A stretch of DNA of 9,912 nt. Origin: JBFKQC01 sp041627895 (GTDB taxonomy: Bacteria > Pseudomonadota > Alphaproteobacteria > Rhodobacterales > Rhodobacteraceae). A program made the translations under genes and the position numbers. Each line of letters opens with the position of its first letter. Within the stretch, counting starts at the first letter, position 1. The notes below the pieces were generated by a model. It was not told where the DNA came from, did not search any database, and was given only the letters and a program-made list of their open reading frames with translations. Positions 1 to 5,601 of this stretch are shown here, piece after piece. Location of the stretch: contig JBFKQC010000104.1 of assembly GCA_041627895.1 (NCBI GenBank), positions 1 through 9,912 on the forward strand. The letters run 5' to 3'.

Positions 1-1
1 C

Positions 2-910
2 TGCGACGGCAACATGCAGAACGGGAATTTGCGCGCCGACGTCAACGTCTCGGTCTGCCGCCCCGGCGCCTACGAGCGCTACCGCGAGACCGGCGACCAC
101 GCGGTCCTCGGCACCCGCTGCGAGATCAAGAACATGAACTCGCTGCGCTTCATCCAGGCCGCCATCGACCACGAGGCGCGCCGCCAGATCCGCATCCTCG
201 AGGGCGGCGGCAAGGTCGACCAGGAAACCCGGCTCTACGACCCCGACAAGGGAGAGACCCGCTCGATGCGGTCCAAGGAAGAGGCGCATGACTACCGCTA
301 CTTCCCCTGCCCCGACCTCTTGCCGCTCGAGATCGAGCAGGCCTGGGTCGACGGCATCCGCAACGCGCTGCCCGAACTGCCCGACGCGCTGAAGGCAAGG
401 CTGATGGAGCTTGGTCTGACCGATTACGACGCCAGCGTGCTGACCGCCGAGAAGGAGAACGCCGACTACTTCCTCGCCGTGGCCGCGGGCCGCGACGCCA
501 AGCTCGCCGCCAACTGGGTGATCAACGAGCTGTTCGGGCGGCTCAAGAAGGAAGACCACGGGATCGGCGAGGCGCCGGTCACCGCGGCCCAGCTCGGCCA
601 GATCGTCGACCTGATCGCCGCCGGCACGATTTCCGGCAAGATCGCCAAGGAGGTGTTCGAGATCGCCTATACCTCGGGCCGCGACCCGGCCGAGATCGTC
701 GAGACCGAAGGGCTGAAACAGGTGACCGATACCGGCGCGATCGAGGCCGCCGTCGACGAGGTGATCGCCGCCAACCCCGCCCAGGTCGAAAAGGCCAGGG
801 CCAACCCCAAGCTCGCCGGCTGGTTCGTCGGCCAGGTGATGAAGGCCACCGGCGGCAAGGCGAACCCGAAGGCGGTCAACGAGCTGGTCTCAAAGAAACT
901 CGGCCTGTGA
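2..910 (+). CDS. gatB: Asp-tRNA(Asn)/Glu-tRNA(Gln) amidotransferase subunit B, 3' part
   Basis: This is the C-terminal ~302 residues of GatB; the usual length is about 500, so the 5' end lies outside the window. Reading starts in frame with CDGNMQNGNLRADVNVSV, a conserved GatB core stretch (seen). It continues through the helical domain and ends in the YqeY-like tRNA-binding tail, with ANWVINELFGRLKKE at about residues 167-181 of the visible part and a GGKANPKAVNELVSKKLGL end before the TGA at 908-910. In the family, GatB activates the side chain of misacylated tRNA with ATP, and GatA supplies ammonia from glutamine, giving Asn-tRNA or Gln-tRNA in the cytoplasm. No terminator hairpin is evident after the stop. 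The last ~230 bases have a second, broken copy 1.87 kb downstream. Identification is secure. Confidence 0.97.
   Translation, partial: CDGNMQNGNLRADVNVSVCRPGAYERYRETGDHAVLGTRCEIKNMNSLRFIQAAIDHEARRQIRILEGGGKVDQETRLYDPDKGETRSMRSKEEAHDYRYFPCPDLLPLEIEQAWVDGIRNALPELPDALKARLMELGLTDYDASVLTAEKENADYFLAVAAGRDAKLAANWVINELFGRLKKEDHGIGEAPVTAAQLGQIVDLIAAGTISGKIAKEVFEIAYTSGRDPAEIVETEGLKQVTDTGAIEAAVDEVIAANPAQVEKARANPKLAGWFVGQVMKATGGKANPKAVNELVSKKLGL
681..910 (+). repeat. Direct repeat, left copy (functional gatB tail)
   Basis: This segment matches 2549-2775. By eye, 716-875 against 2581-2740 differ at 5 of 160 positions. The last 35 bases differ at 14 positions, and one codon is missing near 703-715. The left copy is intact and forms the gatB C-terminus. 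Similarity does not continue past the stop codons. The two copies bracket the beta-helix gene. Confidence 0.9.
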
Positions 911-976
911 CATAGCGCCCGGATGAATGCCGATCTCTTGCACGCCGGACGTCTAATTTCCTGAACATCTTCACTA

Positions 977-1005
977 TTGTCAGCCGAGCAACCCGCGGCC
1001 AAAAT
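977..1005 (+). promoter_or_regulatory. Possible promoter for the beta-helix gene
   Basis: TTGTCA at 977-982 and CAAAAT at 1000-1005 are separated by 17 bases, resembling a sigma-70-type -35/-10 pair (the -10 matches TATAAT at 4 of 6). They lie in the locally AT-richer 911-1060 stretch, about 55 bases before the ATG at 1061. This is a weak consensus match only. The rest of 911-1060 holds no gene or clear terminator that I can see. Confidence 0.25.
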
Positions 1006-1051
1006 TTCTTGAGTTGCATGGCTTGCAGCCCGCAACAACGACTACAGCCAC

Positions 1052-1063
1052 GAGGAAACTATG
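1052..1063 (+). promoter_or_regulatory. Ribosome binding site and ATG of a frameshifted start
   Basis: GAGGAA at 1052-1057 precedes an ATG at 1061 by a few bases, the best initiation signal near this gene. From that ATG the reading frame is M-N-F-L-D-F-C-stop. If one T of the T6 run at 1066-1071 is skipped, the frame becomes M-N-F-W-T-S-A-N-A-A-A-I-A-A-A-L and continues into the long downstream ORF. This site decides whether 1061 or 1110 is the real start. Confidence 0.6.
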
Positions 1064-1109
1064 AATTTTTTGGACTTCTGCTAACGCTGCGGCGATTGCC
1101 GCGGCCCTG

Positions 1110-2471
1110 ATGGTTGCGCCTGCATATGCCGATCATCAGTTGACGGTAACGGCAAATGACGACAGCGGCGAAGGGTCCCTGCGCGCCGCTCTGGCTGCTG
1201 CAGCCGATGCTGGTGGGGGAACGATCATTATTGCAACCGACGGCGATATCGCGCTTTCCAGCGGGCTGGAATACAGCGGTTCAGGTCCGCTGACCCTTGT
1301 CGGCAGCGGACAAACATTGTCGCTGGGGGCCAATGAAACCATTCTGGCGATCACGCAAGGCGCGGACCTGACCATGTCCGATCTGACGTTGCGGGGGCCG
1401 GGCGGGTACTCGATCCAGAACCGGGGCGATGTGGGCGGAATCGCCGGCAAAGGCATTTTCGTCGACATCCGTGACGACCAGACCGGCACCGCCTCGATGA
1501 CGCTCACCAACGTGACCGTGGCGGATGTCGCCGCCCACGGGATCCACATCTCCGACTGCACGCTGGCCGATGACTGCGGCGGCGGCGGCGGCGGGGCCGG
1601 TGAAGGCTCGCCCGCCTCGATCTCGTTGACGCTTGCCGGTGTGACCGTGGACAACGTGGGGCAAGGCCGCTTCGACGCCGACGGGCTGCGAGTTGATGAG
1701 CGTGGCGAGGGCGACATCCACTTCGTCGCATCGGGCTCCACCTTTCGCGGCGTTGGCGCGGACGGCGTCGAGCTTGACGAAGGTCAGGCAGGCGACGTCG
1801 TCGTACATGTCTCGGGCGTGACCTTCACGGCCAACGGGTCCTACTGCGATCCTGCGGTTCTGGGCGGCTTCATGCCCGACCCGGACGAGGCGGAATTCGA
1901 CCAAGGCCAGATGGCCGAAGACGCGATCCCCGGCCCGATCACCGGCACGCCTGACGACGGCTGCTTCGAGCGCGAGGTCGACCTTTACGACGACGGCTCG
2001 GTCGAGGTCTACGAGTTCGGCATCGACCTCGATGACGGCTTCGATGTTGACGAAGCCGGACCGGGCAGCATCATCGGCACGGTTTCCGGGATCACCGTTG
2101 TTGCCAACCTCGACGAGGGTCTCGACTTTGACGAGGAAGACGCGGGCGGTATTGCGCTCAACGTCCTCGGCGGCACCTTCAACGACAACACCGACGACGG
2201 AATCAAGCTGTCCGAACTCGGCGATGGCGACGTCTCGCTGCTGGTTCACGGCGCGACCGCGACCGGCAACGGCGGCAAGGGCATCGTGGCCGAGGAAGAG
2301 GACGCGGGCGATCTGAACGTCACCGTGCGCTCGACCACGACCGGCAACAACGACGACGGCGATGGAACCGGGATCGAGGCCTATCAGGACGGGGACGGCA
2401 TGGGCAGCCTGATGGTCGTCGACAGCGACATTGCTGACGGCACCGATCTGGAAGGGGTCGAGGCCAAGTAA
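1110..2471 (+). CDS. Secreted acidic parallel beta-helix repeat protein (unrecognised family)
   Basis: 453 codons from the first in-frame ATG, but that ATG has no ribosome site and falls inside an apparent Sec signal peptide (AAAIAAALMVAPAYA, likely cut before DHQ). The true start is probably the ATG at 1061, with a one-base frameshift in a T6 run. Residues ~11-45 (NDDSGEGSLRAAL, then GGGTIII) resemble the opening of CSLREA/polymorphic-outer-membrane-type beta-helix proteins. From ~189 there are 27-residue repeats starting near 189, 216, 308, 335, 362 and 389, of the form DG-hydrophobic-x-hydrophobic-x-E, then G-D, alternating valines, then G-x-T-x-x-x-N. A 60-residue insert (244-307) and a poly-Gly stretch (157-162) interrupt them. 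Cys at 150, 156, 246 and 285 could pair. It is very rich in Asp, Glu and Gly, with few Lys or Arg. Extracellular or surface location is inferred; adhesin, polysaccharide-acting enzyme or calcium-binding structural protein are all possible. No catalytic motif was recognised. Confidence 0.8.
   Translation: MVAPAYADHQLTVTANDDSGEGSLRAALAAAADAGGGTIIIATDGDIALSSGLEYSGSGPLTLVGSGQTLSLGANETILAITQGADLTMSDLTLRGPGGYSIQNRGDVGGIAGKGIFVDIRDDQTGTASMTLTNVTVADVAAHGIHISDCTLADDCGGGGGGAGEGSPASISLTLAGVTVDNVGQGRFDADGLRVDERGEGDIHFVASGSTFRGVGADGVELDEGQAGDVVVHVSGVTFTANGSYCDPAVLGGFMPDPDEAEFDQGQMAEDAIPGPITGTPDDGCFEREVDLYDDGSVEVYEFGIDLDDGFDVDEAGPGSIIGTVSGITVVANLDEGLDFDEEDAGGIALNVLGGTFNDNTDDGIKLSELGDGDVSLLVHGATATGNGGKGIVAEEEDAGDLNVTVRSTTTGNNDDGDGTGIEAYQDGDGMGSLMVVDSDIADGTDLEGVEAK
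2032..2352 (+). repeat. Tandem 27-residue (81-base) coding repeats
   Basis: Four adjacent protein repeats start at residues 308, 335, 362 and 389 of the beta-helix protein, each 27 residues. Each opens with (D/G)(D/E/K)G followed by alternating hydrophobic residues and an acidic turn, and most end near Asn. Spacing is exact, yet the DNA copies have diverged, so this is an old protein-level repeat. Two more units lie at residues 189 and 216. Confidence 0.65.
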
Positions 2472-2518
2472 GCTCGGCGTCTGACTCGCAACCTCGCGGC
2501 ATCAGTCGCGAAAAGCCT

Positions 2519-2552
2519 GCGCCGCCGCTCCGGGTTTCCGGAACGGCGGCGC
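2519..2552 (+). terminator. Strong hairpin after the beta-helix gene
   Basis: The arms 2521-2533 and 2538-2550 pair at 12 of 13 positions around a GTTT loop, and two further pairs (2519-2520 with 2551-2552) extend the stem to 15. It lies 48 bases after the stop at 2471. No T run follows on the plus strand, so it would be an atypical intrinsic terminator. It could instead be an RNA-stabilising 3' end or a recombination junction, because it touches the left edge of the gatB fragment. Confidence 0.45.
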
Positions 2553-2775
2553 CACGGCCGAGATCGTCGAATAACGCGGCAAACAGGCCACCGATACCGG
2601 CGCGATCGAGGCCGCCGTCGACGAGGTGAGCGTCGCCAACCCCGCCCAGGTCGAAAAGGCCAGGGCCAACCCCAAGCTCGCCGGCTGGTTCGTCGGCCAG
2701 GTGATGAAGGCCACCGGGGGCAAGGCGAACCCGAAGGCGGAAAACGAGCTGGTGCAGAAAAAGCTCGGGTCCTAG
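2549..2775 (+). pseudogene. Broken second copy of the gatB 3' end
   Basis: Conceptual translation gives AEIVE, then an in-frame TAA stop at 2572-2574, then about 66 residues nearly identical to the GatB C-terminus (DTGAIEAAVDEV, ANPAQVEKARANPKLAGWF, MKATGGKANPKA). The end is diverged (ENELVQKKLGS, against NELVSKKLGL) and stops at TAG 2773-2775. It has no start, lacks the rest of GatB, and carries replacements such as V to E and IA to SV that suggest loss of constraint. It is the right-hand direct repeat of 681-910. The stop codon coincides with the left tip of a MITE-like element, so the true ending may have been altered by that insertion. It probably arose when the beta-helix segment entered the gatB 3' end, or by segmental duplication. 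Confidence 0.9.
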
Positions 2776-2905
2776 TGGTTCGATTCTGACGAGTCGAACC
2801 ACCGGGTTCTCTCGTGTTGGATCAACTTATCGAAACATTTGAATAGCTTACGGGCCTGAGCTTTTGCCGGGCTGAGGGATTCAAATGTTTCGGTCGATCC
2901 ACTAG
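2772..2905. mobile_element. MITE-like inverted-repeat element (~134 bp)
   Basis: The ends are CTAGTGGTTCGA (2772-2783) and TCGATCCACTAG (2894-2905), which are inverted repeats with one mismatch. CTAG at both tips fits the TA target duplication of IS630/Tc1-type elements (family knowledge; assignment inferred). Inside, 2831-2844 and 2879-2892 are perfect 14-base inverted repeats, GGATC 2819-2823 pairs with GATCC 2896-2900, and 2855-2861 pairs with 2871-2877, so most of the element folds into one long stem. A separate perfect 9-base hairpin (2775-2783 with 2794-2802, 10-base loop) occupies the left end. There is no coding capacity, so movement would need a transposase from elsewhere. Confidence 0.7.
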
Positions 2906-3236
2906 ACCGCATTCCTATTTGCCGGGCGCGATTTCGCCACGCTCCGCCGGAAACCGCTTCAGGCCGCCCCGGCAGGTCCGGGCGCCGCCGTCCCGCGCCA
3001 TGCCATGCCGCGCGACCTGTCCCGTCCGGCGGGCAATTCCCGGCCGGTCGCCGCATTGTCCCCGAAACCGGGTCTTGTGCCGGATTTATCGCGAATTCGG
3101 CGCGCTTTCTCCGCAGTACAATCCCGTTTTCAACACCCTGATCGTTCATGCCCGGGCATGCCGGCGGCTGGAGATAGAACCGCCAAGACGGACCGCGACG
3201 GTCCGATGCAGGATTTCGACGGGCCGTGCGCCGCCA
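2906..3236. other. Intergenic stretch without a recognisable gene
   Basis: Open frames here have no protein-like character and no ribosome site. The composition is mixed, with a short AT-richer patch near 3080-3130 containing TACAAT at 3117-3122, which looks like a -10 box but lacks a fitting -35. It may contain the decayed 5' part of the RTX/Hint gene that follows; I could not read any homologous protein from it. Confidence 0.4.
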
Positions 3237-3773
3237 TTGACCGGAAGGACGGGCGACAGCGCGACGCTGCGCGACTACGCCGGGTCGGTCTCCGGCGCCG
3301 ACACGATCGCGCTCGAAGACGGCGTCACCTTTCTCGAACACGTCTCGACCGGCGCCGGCGACGACCTGCTGTCGATGGGCTCGAACAACACCTTCGTCAA
3401 GGACGTGACCCTCGGCCTCGGCGACGACACGATCCTCGGCGGCGACGGCAACGTCTTCGACGGCGCCACGACCACCGGCGACGGCAACCCCGACAACGAC
3501 GATCACCTGTTCACCCGGCTGCGCGGCGGTCGCGTCACCTACCTGCACATGCTGTTCGACCGCCACCAGATCGTCACCGCCGAGGGCGCGCCCAGCGAAA
3601 GCTTCCACCCGGGTGCTGCCAGCCCCGACGGCCTCGGCGCGGCCCCCCGGGCCGAGTTTCTCGACCTGTTTCCCGCGCTCCGCGCCGACGCCGGCGCCTA
3701 CGGCCAGGCCGCCCGCCGCTCGCTCCGCCGCCACGAGGCCCGCCTCGCCGCGTCAGAGATGCGCCTCGCATGA
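3237..3773 (+). pseudogene. Remnant of RTX-like / Hint-domain secreted protein
   Basis: About 178 codons read convincingly in one frame up to TGA 3771-3773. The first part (GADTIALEDG, STGAGDDLLSMGSNN, GLGDDTILGGDGNVFDG) resembles RTX-type glycine/aspartate calcium-binding repeats. From ~residue 98, RVTYLHMLFDRHQIV, ESFHPG and a C-terminal YGQAARRSLRRHEARL are typical of the last third of Hint (hedgehog/intein) domains in Rhodobacteraceae proteins. Missing are a start with ribosome site, the usual N-terminal region, and the Hint front half with its Cys nucleophile and SPQHR-like block, so self-processing is not possible. Positions 3237-3239 are a TTG chosen only as the left limit of recognisable protein; the frame stays open to an ATG at 2919 without protein-like sequence. 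It is most likely an internally deleted pseudogene; a small functional derivative is less likely. Confidence 0.7.
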
Positions 3774-4100
3774 CTGCCGCCGGCGCCCGCACGCACCCAT
3801 CGCACTCGCCCACCTCCGGCGCGCGGCCGTAGGGTGCGCATTCATCGCGCACCGCCCCGTCGAACGGACGCAACCCAATCGCCCCGCGGGGTGTGCACGC
3901 GCTCAGCCCGTTCCCGAAATGCTGCACTGCAGTACCGCCACGATACCGACGTGATACCGACGCGATGCCGCACCCCGATTCCGGCCCGCGGGCGATGGCC
4001 CCCGGGCAACACTTCGCGGCCGCGGCATGGCGGTGGGCTTTTCCACAGGCCCCCCGGTTTGCTACCCTCGCCGGGCTCGCATCACCTCAAGGGGAGTCCC
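3774..4100. other. Intergenic stretch upstream of the DUF4177-type gene
   Basis: I see no gene here. It contains the hairpin at 3833-3853, a small perfect palindrome CTGCACTGCAG at 3921-3931, and about two and a half tandem copies of an 11-base unit (GATACCGACGY) at 3942-3969. The last ~20 bases include the AAGGGGAG ribosome site for the next gene. A long frame runs through from 3834, but its N-terminal part lacks protein-like character. Confidence 0.5.
3833..3853. repeat. REP-like hairpin
   Basis: GGTGCGC (3833-3839) and GCGCACC (3847-3853) form a perfect 7-bp stem with a 7-base loop, preceded by TAGG. It sits 60 bases after the Hint remnant. Such short GC-rich palindromes are often dispersed genomic repeats; copy number cannot be judged here. 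It could also act as a weak transcription barrier. Confidence 0.4.
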
Positions 4101-4547
4101 ATGCCGCGGTATGAGTACAAGGTCGTGCCCGCGCCGAAAAAGCCGGGGAAAATCAACGGCGTGCGCGGCACAGAGCACAAGTTCGCGGCCGAGCTTTCGA
4201 CGCTGATGAACACGCTGGGCGCCGAGGGCTGGGAATATCAGCGCACCGACACGCTGCCCTGCGAGGAACGCCAGGGGTTCACGGGGCGCGTCACGACATT
4301 CCAGAACATGCTGGTTTTCCGGCGCGAAATCAAGGACTTGTCCGAAGACGCCCGGCGCGGGGCCGCACAGGTCGAGGCCGAGCCCGTACTCGCCGTCCCC
4401 GCCTTCCGCAGCACCGCCGCCGCCGGGTCCGAGACCAGGCTGCCCCGCCTCGGCGGCGCCCAGAGCGACACGGCCGAAGGGCCGGCGCCCGATCTCGGCG
4501 GCACATCGCCCGAGCCCGGCAGGGCGCCCGGGATCGCCGCCCAGTAA
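4101..4547 (+). CDS. DUF4177-type small protein with low-complexity tail
   Basis: 148 residues. The ATG at 4101 is chosen over upstream in-frame ATGs because AAGGGGAG lies 4 bases before it and the protein begins with MPRYEYKVVPAPKKPGK, typical of DUF4177-type proteins. Residues 1-76 form a compact alpha/beta unit: YEYKVV strand, a helix FAAELSTLMNTLGAEGWEY, and a strand TTFQNMLVFRR. This follows the family pattern of a short protein with a conserved GAEGWE turn. Residues ~80-148 are Ala/Pro/Gly/Glu-rich and probably disordered. Its molecular function is unknown. It is a single gene, converging on bolA with a 10-base gap, so no separate terminator fits between the two. It is likely cytoplasmic, as no signal peptide or membrane segment is present. 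Confidence 0.8.
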   Translation: MPRYEYKVVPAPKKPGKINGVRGTEHKFAAELSTLMNTLGAEGWEYQRTDTLPCEERQGFTGRVTTFQNMLVFRREIKDLSEDARRGAAQVEAEPVLAVPAFRSTAAAGSETRLPRLGGAQSDTAEGPAPDLGGTSPEPGRAPGIAAQ

Positions 4548-4557
4548 GCCATTGAAC

Positions 4558-4815
4558 TCAGACGCTGATCTGCAGCGCCAGCGCGTGGATGCGCGCCACC
4601 AGCTCGCGGCCCAGCGCGGCGTGCACTGCGCGGTGCCGCTCGATCCGCGTGAGCCCTTCGAAGGCTTTCGCCTTGATCGTCACCCGAAAGTGACTCTCGC
4701 CGCCCTCGCGATACCCCGCATGGCCCCGGTGCCTTTCGCTTTCGTCAACGATCTCAAGCGTTTCCGGTGTGAACGCCGCGTGCAGCCGCGCCTCGATCTC
4801 GGCCTGTACACCCAT
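4558..4815 (-). CDS. bolA: BolA family protein
   Basis: 85 residues, the usual size for the family, from ATG 4815-4813 to TGA 4560-4558. A GGAAAGGGGGCGG tract lies upstream of the start. The sequence begins with a helix (MGVQAEIEARLHAAF), then LEIVDESERHRGHAGYREGGESHFRVTI, and a C-terminal helix TRIERHRAVHAALGREL containing the BolA-signature RH (His61), the family's usual iron-sulfur ligand when paired with a monothiol glutaredoxin. Other His are at 29, 32, 42 and 65; there is no Cys. Family members act as regulators or in iron-sulfur trafficking with glutaredoxins. It diverges from the J-domain gene with 74 bases between starts, a pairing I recall as common in Rhodobacteraceae. The family is certain; the subgroup is not. 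Confidence 0.92.
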   Translation of the reverse strand: MGVQAEIEARLHAAFTPETLEIVDESERHRGHAGYREGGESHFRVTIKAKAFEGLTRIERHRAVHAALGRELVARIHALALQISV

Positions 4816-4889
4816 TTTTTCCGCCCGCCCCCTTTCCAGTTGCCGCGAAATCCTTAAACTCGTGCGACCGAGTCGAAAAGGCAGGCAAG

Positions 4890-5522
4890 ATGAGCAACTC
4901 TGACCCCTTCGGTTTCGATCTCCGCGTCTCTGCCGCCAAGAGGAAGCAGACCCGCGGCAAGCGCGGCATGTCCGGCGCGTTCGAAACCTCGACCCGCGTC
5001 TGCGAGCACCCGGGCTGCCAGGAGGCCGGTCAATACCGCGCGCCGAAATCGCCCGATCATCTGGACGAGTATCTGTGGTTCTGCAAGGACCATGTCCGCG
5101 AGTACAACCTGAAATGGAACTTCTTCCACGGCACCACCGAAGAGGAATTCCAGGAGCAGATCGACAAGGACCGGGTCTGGGGCCGCGAGACCAAGCCGTT
5201 CGGCAAGCCCGGCGAGGAACAGCGCGCCTGGTCGCGGCTCGGCATCGACGACCCGCACCAGGTGCTGGGCCAGAACGCCACGCGCAACCCCGGAAAGGGC
5301 GTCACCGGCAGCCGCAAGCTACCGCCGACGGAACGCCGGGCGCTGGATATCCTCGAAGCCAGGGACCACTGGACCAAGGCGGAAATCCGCAAACAGTACA
5401 AGAGCCTGGTCAAGGACCTGCATCCCGACATGAACGGCGGCAACCGCGCCGACGAGGACCGCCTGCAAGAGGTCGTCTGGGCCTGGGACCAGATCAAGGA
5501 CAGCCGCAACTTCCAGGCCTGA
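4890..5522 (+). CDS. J-domain (DnaJ-like) protein with N-terminal Cys/His cluster
   Basis: 210 residues from ATG 4890 (weak AGGCAAG ribosome site) to TGA 5520-5522. A C-terminal J domain spans about residues 150-208: RRALDILEARDHWTKAEIRKQ, then the HPD motif at 178-180, which in the family stimulates Hsp70 ATPase, and a final helix ending RNFQA. The N-terminal half is a domain shared with other Rhodobacteraceae J proteins. It has Cys38, Cys43, Cys65 and His68 (CEHPGC and FCKDH), a plausible zinc site, and the conserved-looking WFCKDHVREYNLKWNFFHG stretch. It lacks the G/F linker and the four-repeat zinc finger of DnaJ, so it is a specialised co-chaperone and not dnaJ itself. Which Hsp70 or client it serves cannot be read from the sequence. 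It diverges from bolA and is followed by an exported-protein gene after 79 bases. Confidence 0.9.
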   Translation: MSNSDPFGFDLRVSAAKRKQTRGKRGMSGAFETSTRVCEHPGCQEAGQYRAPKSPDHLDEYLWFCKDHVREYNLKWNFFHGTTEEEFQEQIDKDRVWGRETKPFGKPGEEQRAWSRLGIDDPHQVLGQNATRNPGKGVTGSRKLPPTERRALDILEARDHWTKAEIRKQYKSLVKDLHPDMNGGNRADEDRLQEVVWAWDQIKDSRNFQA

Positions 5523-5571
5523 CCGGGGCCGCGCAAAGGTCTCTGCGAGCGGGCGCCGCCGTGGTAGACTG

Positions 5572-5586
5572 CCGCGATCATCGCGG
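5572..5586. promoter_or_regulatory. Perfect 15-base palindrome, possible operator
   Basis: CCGCGATCATCGCGG is a perfect inverted repeat (7+1+7), centred 23 bases before the ATG at 5602. It follows a -10-like TAGACT at 5564-5569. The position, just downstream of a possible promoter and in the leader of the next gene, suits a repressor site or a small RNA hairpin. No regulator is identified, and in GC-rich DNA such palindromes can occur by chance. Confidence 0.35.
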
Positions 5587-5601
5587 AACCGAGTCGCGCC
5601 C

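Noticed and set aside
911..1060. tRNA or integrase attachment site after gatB
   Set aside because: No cloverleaf, anticodon arm or recombinase gene could be found. The only repeat is the gatB tail itself.
1136..2249. Long minus-strand frames opposite the beta-helix gene
   Set aside because: They are antisense shadows. The plus strand has the signal peptide and regular protein repeats.
2772..3734. A 320-codon minus-strand frame across the MITE and Hint remnant
   Set aside because: It crosses the inverted-repeat element and reads opposite to recognisable RTX and Hint motifs, with no motif of its own.
3834..4100. N-terminal extension of the DUF4177-type gene
   Set aside because: The extension is not protein-like, and a strong AAGGGGAG site precedes the ATG at 4101.
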